From assembly GCF_021168555.1 (NCBI RefSeq), contig NZ_JAJOZS010000005.1, positions 237,524 to 301,523 of the forward strand: a DNA stretch of 64,000 nt, written 5' to 3'. A program made the position numbers and the translations under genes. The stretch is from Stenotrophomonas sp. MMGLT7. GTDB taxonomy: Bacteria > Pseudomonadota > Gammaproteobacteria > Xanthomonadales > Xanthomonadaceae. Of the stretch, positions 7,236-15,236 are shown in pieces. The notes under the pieces are model-generated. The model searched no databases. It saw only the letters and a program-made list of their open reading frames with translations, and had not been told where the DNA came from. The stretch's first letter is position 1. Every line of letters starts with the position of its first letter.

Positions 7236-9898
7236 TGATGAAGATGCCAGAACAGAATCCCCTGCCCTTCCCGGGCGAACGCCCCGGCCCGGACGATGCC
7301 GCCGCCGCGCCCGCCGCCGAGACCACCCAGCAGGCCCCGGCTGCGACCGATGCCACCGCGACCGCGCCTCCGCTCGAGGCGGCGGCCGCCGTCCGTGGCG
7401 GCGCGCGCCGCCCGCTGTGGGCGCGCCTGCTGGGCTGGCTGGTCGATCCGTGGCTGGGCCTGAAGATCGAGCCGGACGACCCCGGCCAGTACGACGACGG
7501 CCGCCCGGTGGTCTACGTGCTCGAGGACTACGGCCTGTCCAACGCGCTGATCCTGGACAAGGCCTGCCGCCAGGCCGGGCTGCCCTCGCCGCTGGTGCCG
7601 CTGCCGGGCGACCCGCTGGGGCGCAAGCGCGCCTACCTGGCGCTGTCGCGGCGCAGCTCCAGCAACTCGCTGATCCCCGAGCAGCGCGGCGCCAAGACCC
7701 ACTCCGATTCGCTGGCGCGGCTGCTGCATGCCCACCGCGCGCGCCGCGAGATGGACGTGCACCTGGTGCCGGTGTCGATCTTCGTCGGCCGCGCCCCGGA
7801 CAAGCAGAGCGGCTGGTTCGCGGTGCTGTTCTCGGAGAACTGGGCGCTGGTGGGCGGCTTCCGCCGCCTGCTGGCGGTGCTGCTCAACGGCCGCGACACC
7901 ATCGTGCGCTTCTCGCCGCCGGTGTCGGTGCGCGAGACGGTCGACGAGGGGCTGGATCCCGAGCGCACCGTGCGCAAGCTGCAGCGCGTGCTGCGCACCC
8001 ATTTCCGCCGCATCCGCGAGTCGGTGATCGGCCCGGACCTGTCCACCCGGCGCCTGCTGGTGGGCAAGGTGCTCGAGTCCGAGCCGGTGCGCGAGGCCAT
8101 CGCCGCGCAGGCCAAGCGCGACAACAGCACCCCCTCCGAGGCCTGGAAGAAGGCCCATGCCTATGCCTGGGAGATCGCCGCCGACTACTCCAGCCCGGTG
8201 GTGCGCTCGGCCAGCTTCCTGCTCACCCACGTGTGGAACCGCATCTACGACGGCGTGCTGGTGCACCACCTGGACAAGTTCAAGGAAGCCGCGCCCGGGC
8301 ACGAGATCATCTACGTGCCCAGCCACCGCAGCCACATGGACTACCTGCTGCTGAGCTACCTGCTGTACGAGCGCGGCATCGTGCCGCCGCACATCGTGGC
8401 CGGCATCAACCTTAACCTGCCGGTGGTGGGCACCCTGCTGCGCAAGGGCGGGGCGTTCTTCATCCGCCGCTCGATCCGCGGCAACGCGCTGTACTCGGCG
8501 GTGCTCGGCGAGTACGTGGCGCAGCTGGTGGGCGGCGGCTACTCGATCGAGTACTTCGTCGAGGGCGGTCGCTCGCGCACCGGCCGGCTGCTGCAGCCCA
8601 AGGGCGGAATGATCGTGATGACGCTGCGCGCGTTCCTGCGGCAGCCGAAGAAGCCGGTACTGTTCCAGCCGATCTACATCGGCTACGAGAAGCTGATGGA
8701 GGGCACTAGCTACCTGGACGAGCTGTCCGGCCGGCCCAAGGAGAAGGAGTCGATCTGGGCGCTGCTGTGGGGCATCCCCAAGGTGCTCAAGCAGAACTTC
8801 GGCCAGGTGGTGGTGAACTTCGGCCAGCCGATCGCGCTCAACGAGGTGCTGGCGCGGCAGGCGCCGGAGTGGAACGGCGAGCCGATCCCCGAGGACGCCA
8901 AGCCGGCTTGGCTGTCGCACACCGTCGATACCCTGGCCGAGCAGATCCAGGTGCACATCAACGGCGCCGCCGACGTCAACCCGATCAACCTGCTGGCGCT
9001 GGCGCTGCTGTCCACGCCCAAGCACGCCATGGGCGAGGCCGACCTGATCGCGCAGATCGAGTTGTGCAAGAAGCTGCTGGCCGACCGGCCGTACTCGGAC
9101 CGGGTCACCGTCACCCCGCACTCGCCCGAGCGCATCATCGCCCACGCCGAGCACATCAACGTGCTCAGCCGCATCAAGCACCCGCTGGGCGACGTGCTCA
9201 GCGTCAGCGGCGATACCGCGGTGCTGCTGAGCTACTTCCGCAACAACGTGCTGCACCTGTTCACCGCCTCCTCGTGGGTGGCGTGCTGCTTCCAGAACAA
9301 CCGCCGCATGAGCCGCGCCACGCTGGTGCGGCTGGGGCGCAGCGTGTACCCGTTCCTGCAGGCCGAGCTGTTCCTGCCGTGGAGCGAGGACGAGTTCGCC
9401 GCGCGCATCGAGCACACCATCGAGGTGTTCGTGCGCGAAGGGTTGCTGCAGCACGTCGGCGACGACGACGGCGGCATGCTGGCGCGCAACACCGGGCAGA
9501 CCGACGAGGTGTTCCGCCTGCGCGCGATCGGCCATTCGCTGCAGCAGGCATTCGAGCGCTACTACATCACCATCTCGGTGCTGGTGAAGAACGGCCCCGG
9601 CACGCTCGGCGCGGCCGAGCTGGAGAGCCTGTGCCAGCAGGCGGCGCAGCGGCTGAGCCTGCTGTACGCGCCGGCCGCGCCGGAGTTCTTCGACAAGACC
9701 CTGTTCCGCGGCTTCATCCACAAGCTGCGCGAGCTCAAGCTGGTGTGGCCGGACGAGAACAGCAAGCTGGTGTTCGACCATCGCCTGGACGATTGGGCAA
9801 AGGACGCCAAGTTCATCCTCGGCCGCGAGCTGCGCCACACCATCGAGCGGGTCAGCCCGGAAGCGGCCAAGATCGAGGAGCCGGCGCCGCAGGCCTGA
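7235..9898 (+). CDS. plsB: Glycerol-3-phosphate 1-O-acyltransferase PlsB
   Basis: It acylates sn-glycerol 3-phosphate at position 1, the first committed step of phospholipid synthesis, at the inner membrane. The 887 residues include an N-terminal Ala/Pro-rich extension of about 50 residues. The acyltransferase block contains H364-R-S-H-M-D369 (catalytic HX4D), GGAFFIRRS, FVEGGRSRTGR and PVLFQPIYIGYEK. I kept the first ATG (7235), which overlaps the upstream stop; an ATG lies four codons in. The last 104 bp are duplicated 212 bp downstream. Confidence 0.95.
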   Translation: MMKMPEQNPLPFPGERPGPDDAAAAPAAETTQQAPAATDATATAPPLEAAAAVRGGARRPLWARLLGWLVDPWLGLKIEPDDPGQYDDGRPVVYVLEDYGLSNALILDKACRQAGLPSPLVPLPGDPLGRKRAYLALSRRSSSNSLIPEQRGAKTHSDSLARLLHAHRARREMDVHLVPVSIFVGRAPDKQSGWFAVLFSENWALVGGFRRLLAVLLNGRDTIVRFSPPVSVRETVDEGLDPERTVRKLQRVLRTHFRRIRESVIGPDLSTRRLLVGKVLESEPVREAIAAQAKRDNSTPSEAWKKAHAYAWEIAADYSSPVVRSASFLLTHVWNRIYDGVLVHHLDKFKEAAPGHEIIYVPSHRSHMDYLLLSYLLYERGIVPPHIVAGINLNLPVVGTLLRKGGAFFIRRSIRGNALYSAVLGEYVAQLVGGGYSIEYFVEGGRSRTGRLLQPKGGMIVMTLRAFLRQPKKPVLFQPIYIGYEKLMEGTSYLDELSGRPKEKESIWALLWGIPKVLKQNFGQVVVNFGQPIALNEVLARQAPEWNGEPIPEDAKPAWLSHTVDTLAEQIQVHINGAADVNPINLLALALLSTPKHAMGEADLIAQIELCKKLLADRPYSDRVTVTPHSPERIIAHAEHINVLSRIKHPLGDVLSVSGDTAVLLSYFRNNVLHLFTASSWVACCFQNNRRMSRATLVRLGRSVYPFLQAELFLPWSEDEFAARIEHTIEVFVREGLLQHVGDDDGGMLARNTGQTDEVFRLRAIGHSLQQAFERYYITISVLVKNGPGTLGAAELESLCQQAAQRLSLLYAPAAPEFFDKTLFRGFIHKLRELKLVWPDENSKLVFDHRLDDWAKDAKFILGRELRHTIERVSPEAAKIEEPAPQA

Positions 9899-10623
9899 GC
9901 CGGCAGGCGCGCAGGTTGGGAGCGGGTTGTCCCCGGGGCCGGCGGTGACATGCGGGCGCGTGGCGACGCGACCGGCATCGCGGCGCCTCGGCTGGAGTCG
10001 AGGCGCGGGCCAAGGACGCCAAGTTCATCCTCGGCCGCGAGCTGCGCCACACCATCGAGCGGGTCGGCCCGGAAGCGGCCAAGATCGAGGAGCCGGCGCC
10101 GCAGGCCTGAGTCGTCGGGGATTCGCCGTTCCCGCCCTGCGTGCGCCGCTGTCCGGGGAGGTTGCCCGTGCCATCGGTGCGGAACCGCGCCAGCAGCGTC
10201 GCACTATTGACTTGGCAACAGCGGGATTCGAATCGAACGCCGGCGGGTTCGGATTTTCCCGGCATGAGCGGGTCCCACCGTTTCGATCCACGGTTGTTCG
10301 TTCCCGGTGCTTTTCCCGGCAGTCACGCCATCCCGGGGATTTGCCGAGAGCCTCATCGCCCTCCCGACCTGGTCCGATCTGCGCGTTCGACCCGGCCCCG
10401 CGCGCCTGCGCCGCATTCACCTGCGTCCTTCGTGATGGCAACCTGCCGGTCGGTGCCGGCGGCGGCGTCATCGCGCCGTCGCCGCCCATCGTGAAGCAGC
10501 GCATCGACCGCTGCCTTCGCTACATCGGCGCCCGCCAACCGCGTGGCCGGGAAGACCCCGGCCCGCGGGCGGGCGTTTCCGTTGCGCGAGCCACATACGA
10601 CTTGTCCGTGGAGAGTTACCCCA
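9899..10623 (+). other. Intergenic region between plsB and ald, with repeat debris
   Basis: No gene is supported. It holds the duplicated plsB 3' end (10007-10110). At about 10136-10230 it holds a degenerate relative of the unit that flanks the CTCGTCGTCCCC elements (GTCCGGGGA..., CAACAGCGGGATTCGAATC). The rest (10230-10600) shows nothing I recognise; the ald promoter should lie at its right end. Confidence 0.55.
10007..10110 (+). repeat. Partial duplication of the plsB 3' end
   Basis: The 104 bp match plsB bases 9795-9898 at a constant offset of 212 bp. There are only two mismatches: GGGCCAAGG for GGGCAAAGG at the left edge, and CGGCCC for CAGCCC. The duplicated TGA is included. There is no start codon or other coding context, so it is a non-coding relic of the last 34 codons. 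Confidence 0.92.
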
Positions 10624-11736
10624 ATGCTGATCGGCGTCCCCAAGGAAATAAAGAACCACGAGTACCGCATAGGCCTGACCCCGGCCGGTGCGCGCGAACT
10701 GGCCGAGCATGGCCACCAGGTCATCGTGCAGCGCGGCGGCGGCAGCGCCATCGGCCTGACCGACGAGCAGTACCTGAGGGCCGGCGCGGAGATCGTCGAC
10801 ACGGCCGAGGAGATCTTCCGGCGCGCTGGCATGATCATCAAGGTCAAGGAACCGCAGCCGGGCGAATGCGCGATGCTGCGCCCCGGCCAGTTGCTGTACA
10901 CCTACCTGCACCTGGCGCCGGATCCGGCGCAGACCGCGGCACTGGTCGCCTCCGGCGCCACCGCGATCGCCTACGAGACCGTCACCGACGACAGGGGCGG
11001 CCTGCCGTTGCTGGCACCGATGAGCGAAGTGGCCGGGCGCATGTCGATCCAGGCCGGCGCGCACGCGCTGGAAAAGGCCCAGGGCGGGTCCGGCGTGCTG
11101 CTGGGCGGGGTGCCGGGGGTGAAGCCGGCCGAGGTGCTGGTCATCGGCGGCGGCGTGGTCGGCATCAACGCCGCGCGCATGGCCATGGGCCTGAATGCGC
11201 ACGTCACCGTGCTGGACCGTTCGCTGGAGCGGCTGAAGTACCTGGACGAGGTCTACGGCGACCGCCTGACCACCATCTATTCCACCCGCGACGCCATCGA
11301 GGAGCGCCTGCCGTACACCGACCTGGTGATCGGCGCGGTGCTGATCCCGGGTGCGGCCGCGCCCAAGCTGATCGCGCGCGGCCAGCTCGGGCTGATGCGT
11401 CCGGGCTCGGTGCTGGTGGACGTGGCCATCGACCAGGGCGGCTGCTTCGAGACCAGCAGGGCCACCACCCACCAGAACCCGACCTACGAGGTGGACGGCA
11501 TCATCCACTACTGTGTGGCCAACATGCCCGGCGGCGTCGCGCGCACGTCGACCTTCGCGCTGACCAATGCCACCCTGCCCCACGCGCTGCAGCTGGCCGA
11601 CAAGGGCGCGAAGGCATTGCTGGACGACGAGCACCTGCGCAACGGCCTGAACGTCCACGCCGGCCACGTCACCTACAAGGCGGTCGCCGACGCGCTGGGC
11701 TACGAGTACGTGCCGGCGGTGCGCGCGCTGGATTGA
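10624..11736 (+). CDS. ald: Alanine dehydrogenase
   Basis: It catalyses NAD-dependent oxidative deamination of L-alanine to pyruvate, or the reverse, in the cytoplasm. The 370-residue length is normal. The N-terminus [20 protein letters not shown] is diagnostic, with the substrate-binding arginine. Then come IKVKEPQ (catalytic lysine), YTYLHLAPD (catalytic histidine) and the Rossmann motif [15 protein letters not shown] around residue 175. The C-terminal [14 protein letters not shown] is also typical. It is a single-gene unit between repeat-rich spacers. A GC-rich hairpin (about 11785-11815) follows it without a clear T-run. Confidence 0.95.
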   Translation: MLIGVPKEIKNHEYRIGLTPAGARELAEHGHQVIVQRGGGSAIGLTDEQYLRAGAEIVDTAEEIFRRAGMIIKVKEPQPGECAMLRPGQLLYTYLHLAPDPAQTAALVASGATAIAYETVTDDRGGLPLLAPMSEVAGRMSIQAGAHALEKAQGGSGVLLGGVPGVKPAEVLVIGGGVVGINAARMAMGLNAHVTVLDRSLERLKYLDEVYGDRLTTIYSTRDAIEERLPYTDLVIGAVLIPGAAAPKLIARGQLGLMRPGSVLVDVAIDQGGCFETSRATTHQNPTYEVDGIIHYCVANMPGGVARTSTFALTNATLPHALQLADKGAKALLDDEHLRNGLNVHAGHVTYKAVADALGYEYVPAVRALD

Positions 11737-12054
11737 TCCAGCGCCTGTTGCGGGGAGAGGAGGACAGGGCCGGCGGCGGCTCCCCGGACGCGGGGGGCCG
11801 CCGTCGTGCCGGCGCGATGGCGGCGGTACTGCCGCGCGCACGCTGGCGGCTCGGATGCGCCGCTGGCGGCCGCCGAGTGGACGGCGGGCCGGCACCGGCG
11901 GATGGTGACGGGAGGATGGTGCAGGCCGGGATGCAGCAGAGCGACCAAGGGGACCATTCCCGCCGTACCCGCGAAGGCGCACTACCGTCCGATGAAAACG
12001 CAGGATCCGGCCAGCTGCCAGCCGGAGTGGATGGCTCCGGCCCGGAAGTATCGA

Positions 12055-12177
12055 CTCGTCGTCCCAGGCCGGGGATCCGGCGACTTGCGCGGTGAAATCG
12101 ATCAGCTACGCAGTCTCCCGGTAGCTGCACCTTCCAAGGCACAGGCACTCGGTCCCCGCCTGCGTGGGGACGACGAG
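12055..12177 (+). repeat. CTCGTCGTCCCC element, copy B
   Basis: It begins CTCGTCGTCCCAGGCC and ends GCGTGGGGACGACGAG, an imperfect inverted terminal repeat. The interior (GCGCGGTGAAATCGATCAG) is shared with copy A. It is 123 bp long, close to the 128 bp intact copy D at 56550. Confidence 0.75.
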
Positions 12178-12408
12178 TGCTGGGAGGGCGGCCCACGGCC
12201 CGAGTCCCGCTGTTTCTGGCGAGGTCGCAAGGCCTCTGCCGCAAGCCCTCGCCGCCAGGCAGGAAAACTTCCCAGGACAGCAGTGCGCGAAGGCGGGGAC
12301 CCAGCGGCTTTCGTCCAGTTGAAGGTCAAGCCACTGGATCGCCGCTTGACCGGCCATTGGGCTGCTGAAAAGCCGCGGGAATGGCGCGTTTCGTCGGAGG
12401 CTCCCGCA

Positions 12409-12462
12409 GGTCCAGGTCCAGGTCCAGGTCCAGGTCCAGGTCCAGGTCCAGGTCCAGGTCCA
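12409..12462 (+). repeat. GGTCCA hexanucleotide microsatellite (nine perfect units)
   Basis: Nine uninterrupted GGTCCA units are followed by a single variant, GGTGCA. It sits 44 bp past the stop of the DUF465 gene on the other strand. Perfect arrays of this length often change copy number by slippage, so it could be polymorphic between strains. Confidence 0.97.
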
Positions 12463-12505
12463 GGTGCAACCGGCGCCCGGCGCCCGGCAGCGCGTCGGCT
12501 GCGGC

Positions 12506-12709
12506 TCAGGCCGGTTCGTCGGGGATCAGCGCGCTTTCCAGCCGGGTGATGCAGTCCTTGAGCTGCAGCTAGCGTTTCTTCAGCCGCTTGAGCGCCAGCT
12601 CGTCGGCCTGCAGGTCGGCCACGCGGCTGGCGATCTCCTGGTCCAGCGCGCGGTGCTCGCAACGCAGTTGCGCCAGGCGCTGGGCGATGTCGGCGGGATC
12701 TTGGCTCAC
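12506..12709 (-). pseudogene. DUF465/YdcH-like small coiled-coil protein, interrupted by an in-frame TAG
   Basis: Reading from the GTG at 12709 gives SQDPADIAQRLAQL and onward to LKRLKKR. A TAG follows (12569-12571), then LQLKDCITRLESALIPDEPA to a TGA at 12506. The two halves are in the same frame. The family has a conserved KK-x-K-LQLKD core at this point, so the stop replaces the conserved lysine codon (AAG to TAG, one substitution). Intact it would be 67 residues, one long helical hairpin. Either the gene is newly broken, or the 46-residue N-terminal part is still made, or the base is a sequencing error. The GTG start has only a weak ribosome-binding site. Confidence 0.72.
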
Positions 12710-12809
12710 CGGTCGAGCTTACACCGGCGCACCGTCCCGTGGCTTGCCGACAGCGGGCGACCGATGCGATGCAAGCGGGAAAGCAAGGCCCGCCTCGACG
12801 GAATCCGGT

Positions 12810-12895
12810 AGCCCGGACAAGCGCAGCGCACCCGGGACGATGCCCCCGGCCGCGAGCGTCGTCGCGGGTGCGACCTTCGGCCTTGCCCAGGCTAC
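12810..12895 (+). repeat. TAGCCCGG-type palindromic element
   Basis: The left arm reads GTAGCCCGGACAAGCGCAGC and then GCACCCGGGAC. The right arm (12864-12895), read in reverse, gives GTAGCCTGGGCAAGGC and then GCACCCGCGAC. The two arms form an imperfect inverted repeat around a CCCCGGCCGCGAG centre. Similar GTAGCCCGGGTAAGCGCAGC-type repeats are known between genes in many Proteobacteria. Its right end runs directly into the first CRISPR-like repeat. Confidence 0.65.
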
Positions 12896-13042
12896 GCACT
12901 GCCGCGCAGGCAGCTCGGAAAAGCGCAGGCTACAACCTGCTCAACGGACGCAGCGTTCGCTGCCGCATAGGCAGCTCGGAAATCGAACGGGCAGGGATCG
13001 TTGGCGCTGCCGCCGTTCACTGCCGCGCATGCAGTTGGGAAA
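12894..13042 (+). CRISPR. Three-repeat type I-F-like CRISPR mini-array, no cas genes in window
   Basis: There are three 28-base repeats, at 12894-12921, 12955-12982 and 13015-13042. They are separated by 33 and 32 bases of unrelated sequence, the normal I-F spacer length. Each has the I-F signature: GTTC (replaced in the first copy), a 5-bp stem around a 5-base loop, and a purine-rich GGAAA tail. Copy 1 is CTGCCGCGCAGGCAG, copy 2 is CTGCCGCATAGGCAG and copy 3 is CTGCCGCGCATGCAG. Copies 1 and 2 keep a perfect stem; copy 3 has a stem mismatch and TTGGGAAA, as terminal repeats often do. No AT-rich leader is visible and no cas gene lies in the window, so this is an orphan or decayed array. Confidence 0.72.
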
Positions 13043-13154
13043 TTCAGTGCCGGGCATGCCGTCCGCTGCGGCCTGTTCATCGCCTTCACGGCATGAGCGC
13101 CGGCTTACCGGCCGCCCGGCGGTGCCGACGGCGGGCGGCTAGAATGGCTGGTCC

Positions 13155-14045
13155 ATGAGTGCCGTCATCCCCCTGCCCGATCCGCGCGCCCGCCGTCGCC
13201 CCGCCGCCGGTGGCGGCGATCGCGCCTGCGCCCGGCTGGGCCGGCAGCTGCGCCGGCAGGTCGGCCAGGCCATTGCCGACTACGGCATGATCGAGGCCGG
13301 CGACCGGGTGATGGTGTGCCTGTCCGGCGGCAAGGACAGCTACACGCTGCTGGACATGCTGCTGCAACTGCAGGCGCGGGCGCCGGTGCCGTTCTCGATC
13401 ACCGCGGTGAACCTGGACCAGAAGCAGCCGGGCTTTCCCGCGCACGTGCTGCCGGACTACCTGCGCGCGCTCGGCGTGGATTTCCACATCATCGAGCAGG
13501 ACACCTACTCGGTGGTCAGCCGGGTGATTCCCGAGGGCGCGACGATGTGCTCGCTGTGTTCGCGCCTGCGCCGCGGCGCGCTGTATGCGCACGCGGCCGC
13601 GCACGGCTTCAGCAAGATCGCGCTGGGCCACCATTGCGACGACACGGTGGCGACCTTCTTCATGAACCTGTTCCACCACGCCCGGCTGGCGGCGATGCCG
13701 CCCAAGCTGCTGTCCGACGACGGCCGCCACGTGGTGATCCGGCCGCTGGCGTACGTGCGCGAGCACGACATCGCCGACTACGCCGCGGCACGGGGTTTCC
13801 CGATCATCCCGTGCAACCTGTGCGGCAGCCAGGAGAACCTGCAGCGGCGCCGGATCGCGCAGATGCTGCGGCAGTGGGACCGCGACAGTCCCGGCCGTGT
13901 CGAGCAGGTCGCGCGTGCGCTGGCCGACGTGCGGCCCGCGCAATTGGCCGACCCGCGGCTGTTCGATTTCCTCGCGCTGGGCCATCGCGAGGGAGCGGGG
14001 CAGGCCGACGCGCCGGTCAGCCAGGCCGGGGTCGGGGACACGTAG
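13155..14045 (+). CDS. ttcA: tRNA 2-thiocytidine(32) synthetase TtcA
   Basis: It thiolates cytidine 32 in the anticodon loop of certain tRNAs, using ATP and an iron-sulfur cluster. The 296-residue protein has the PP-loop SGGKDS (about residues 56-61), the CSLC pair near residue 133 and a third cysteine in PCNLCGSQ. These fit the cluster ligands of the TtcA group rather than TilS or Mnm[16 protein letters not shown] is also typical. The N-terminal 25 residues are a variable, basic extension. The start is the ATG at 13155, 112 bp after the CRISPR-like array. Confidence 0.94.
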   Translation: MSAVIPLPDPRARRRPAAGGGDRACARLGRQLRRQVGQAIADYGMIEAGDRVMVCLSGGKDSYTLLDMLLQLQARAPVPFSITAVNLDQKQPGFPAHVLPDYLRALGVDFHIIEQDTYSVVSRVIPEGATMCSLCSRLRRGALYAHAAAHGFSKIALGHHCDDTVATFFMNLFHHARLAAMPPKLLSDDGRHVVIRPLAYVREHDIADYAAARGFPIIPCNLCGSQENLQRRRIAQMLRQWDRDSPGRVEQVARALADVRPAQLADPRLFDFLALGHREGAGQADAPVSQAGVGDT

Positions 14046-14062
14046 ACCCTCCCACCGCCGCC

Positions 14063-14098
14063 CGAATCCCGAATCCCTAATCCCCAATCCCCAATCCC
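14063..14098 (+). repeat. AATCCC(C) heptamer element between ttcA and rdgC
   Basis: It is a run of imperfect AATCCCC/AATCCCG units (reading CGAATCCCGAATCC and onward). The same motif, read as GGATTGG on the other strand, forms palindromic elements at 20577-20669 and 57502-57612. Here only one arm is present. Confidence 0.8.
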
Positions 14099-14107
14099 GG
14101 TACCTAG

Positions 14108-15016
14108 ATGTTCTTTCGCAACCTGACGCTGTTCCGCTTCCCCACCACCATCGATTTCTCCGAGATCGACACCTTGCTGCCGGAGGTGAAGCTCAAGCCG
14201 GTCGGCCCGCTGGAGATGTCCTCGCGCGGCTTCATCTCCCCGTTCGGCCGCGACGAGCAGGAGGTACTCAGCCACCGCATCGGCGAGTTCCTGTGGCTGA
14301 CCGTGGGCGGCGAGGACAAGATCCTGCCCGGCTCTGTGGTCAACGACCTGCTGGCGCGCAAGCTGGCCGAGATCGAGGAGAAGGAAGGCCGCAAGCCCGG
14401 CGGCAAGGCGCGCAAGCGGCTCAAGGACGACCTGGTGCACGAGCTGCTGCCGCGCGCCTTCGTCAAGTCCTCGCGTACCGACGCCATGCTCGACCTGCAG
14501 CACGGCTACGTCGCGGTGGACACCTCCAGCCGCAAGAGCGGCGAGAACGTGATGAGCGAGATCCGCGGCGCGCTGGGCAGCTTCCCGGCGCTGCCGCTCA
14601 ACGCCGAGGTCGCGCCGCGCTCGATCCTCACCGGCTGGATCGCCGGCGAGCCGCTGCCCGAGGGTCTGTCGCTGGGCGAGGAGTGCGAGATGAAGGACCC
14701 GATCGAGGGCGGCGCGGTGGTCAAGTGCCAGCACCAGGAACTGCGCTGCGACGAGATCGACAAGCACCTGGAGGCCGGCAAGCAGGTCACCAAGCTGGCA
14801 TTGAACCTGGACGACCACGTCTCCTTCGTGCTCGGCGACGACCTGGTGATCCGCAAGCTCAAGTTCCTCGACGGTGCCCTCGACCAGTTGGAGGACAGCG
14901 ACGCCGATGGCGTGCGCGCCGAGCTGGACGCGCGCTTCGCGCTGATGAGCGGCGAGGTGCGGCGGCTGTTCCTGCTGCTGGAAGAGGCGCTGAAGCTGAG
15001 CAAGGCCGAGACCTGA
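14108..15016 (+). CDS. rdgC: Recombination-associated protein RdgC
   Basis: It is a ring-shaped double-stranded DNA-binding protein of the nucleoid that limits RecA loading. The 302-residue length is usual. The N-terminus MFFRNLTLFRFPTT and the segments FISPFGRDEQ, DLVHELLPRAF, DTSSRKSGENVMSEIR and LNLDDHVSFVLGDDLVIRKLKF are characteristic. It may be co-transcribed with ttcA (62 bp gap), although the heptamer repeat lies between them. A REP-like element follows the stop. Confidence 0.95.
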   Translation: MFFRNLTLFRFPTTIDFSEIDTLLPEVKLKPVGPLEMSSRGFISPFGRDEQEVLSHRIGEFLWLTVGGEDKILPGSVVNDLLARKLAEIEEKEGRKPGGKARKRLKDDLVHELLPRAFVKSSRTDAMLDLQHGYVAVDTSSRKSGENVMSEIRGALGSFPALPLNAEVAPRSILTGWIAGEPLPEGLSLGEECEMKDPIEGGAVVKCQHQELRCDEIDKHLEAGKQVTKLALNLDDHVSFVLGDDLVIRKLKFLDGALDQLEDSDADGVRAELDARFALMSGEVRRLFLLLEEALKLSKAET

Positions 15017-15036
15017 GAACCTGTTCGCGATCTCCC

Positions 15037-15116
15037 GTAGGAGCGACCGTAGGAGCGACTTCGGTCGCGATGGGGCTCTACCCGTAAAGCCTCATCGCGA
15101 CTGAAGTCTCTCCTAC
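15037..15116 (+). repeat. GTAGGAGCGAC REP element, copy 1
   Basis: Left arm: GTAGGAGCGACTTCGGTCGC, preceded by a partial second GTAGGAGCGAC. Right arm: GCGACTGAAGTCTCTCCTAC. The arms fold into a long hairpin around GGGGCTCTACCCGTAAAGCC. Other copies lie at 18536, 21691 and 63474. Confidence 0.92.
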
Positions 15117-15236
15117 ATTCGTACGGGCGGCTCGCCTGCGCATTCCCGGGCCACCGCGACCCGCCGGCACCGCTGCACCCACCTTGGGAATGCCCGGACA
15201 TCCGCCGGCAAACCGTCCCGGCGTATGCTGTGACGC

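Larger units (their letters stand above)
11737..12505 (+). other. Intergenic region between ald and the DUF465 gene, repeat-rich
   Basis: No gene is supported. From left to right it holds a GC-rich hairpin after ald, a CTCGTCGTCCCC element (12055-12177), an inverted copy of the unit that adjoins that element elsewhere (about 12178-12300, containing GGCAGGAAAACTTCCCAGGA), and a perfect hexamer array (12409-12462). The open frames reading Gly-Pro repeats across the hexamers are artefacts. Confidence 0.6.

Noticed and set aside
7043..9838. 931-codon open frame on the minus strand across plsB
   Set aside because: It is the antisense of a clear plsB. The translation is Gln/His/Val/Ala-biased without any family.
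10215..10235. Possible tRNA 3' end (GGGATTCGAATC motif)
   Set aside because: No acceptor, D or anticodon stems can be built around it on either strand. The motif recurs as part of the intergenic composite repeat.
12381..12549. Gly-Pro or Arg-Ser repeat proteins over the GGTCCA array
   Set aside because: The repeated peptides come only from the hexamers; there is no conserved flank or start context.
12700..13154. Cas genes or a leader beside the CRISPR-like array
   Set aside because: Neighbours are DUF465 and ttcA. No cas motif was found in any frame of the window, and no AT-rich leader is visible.
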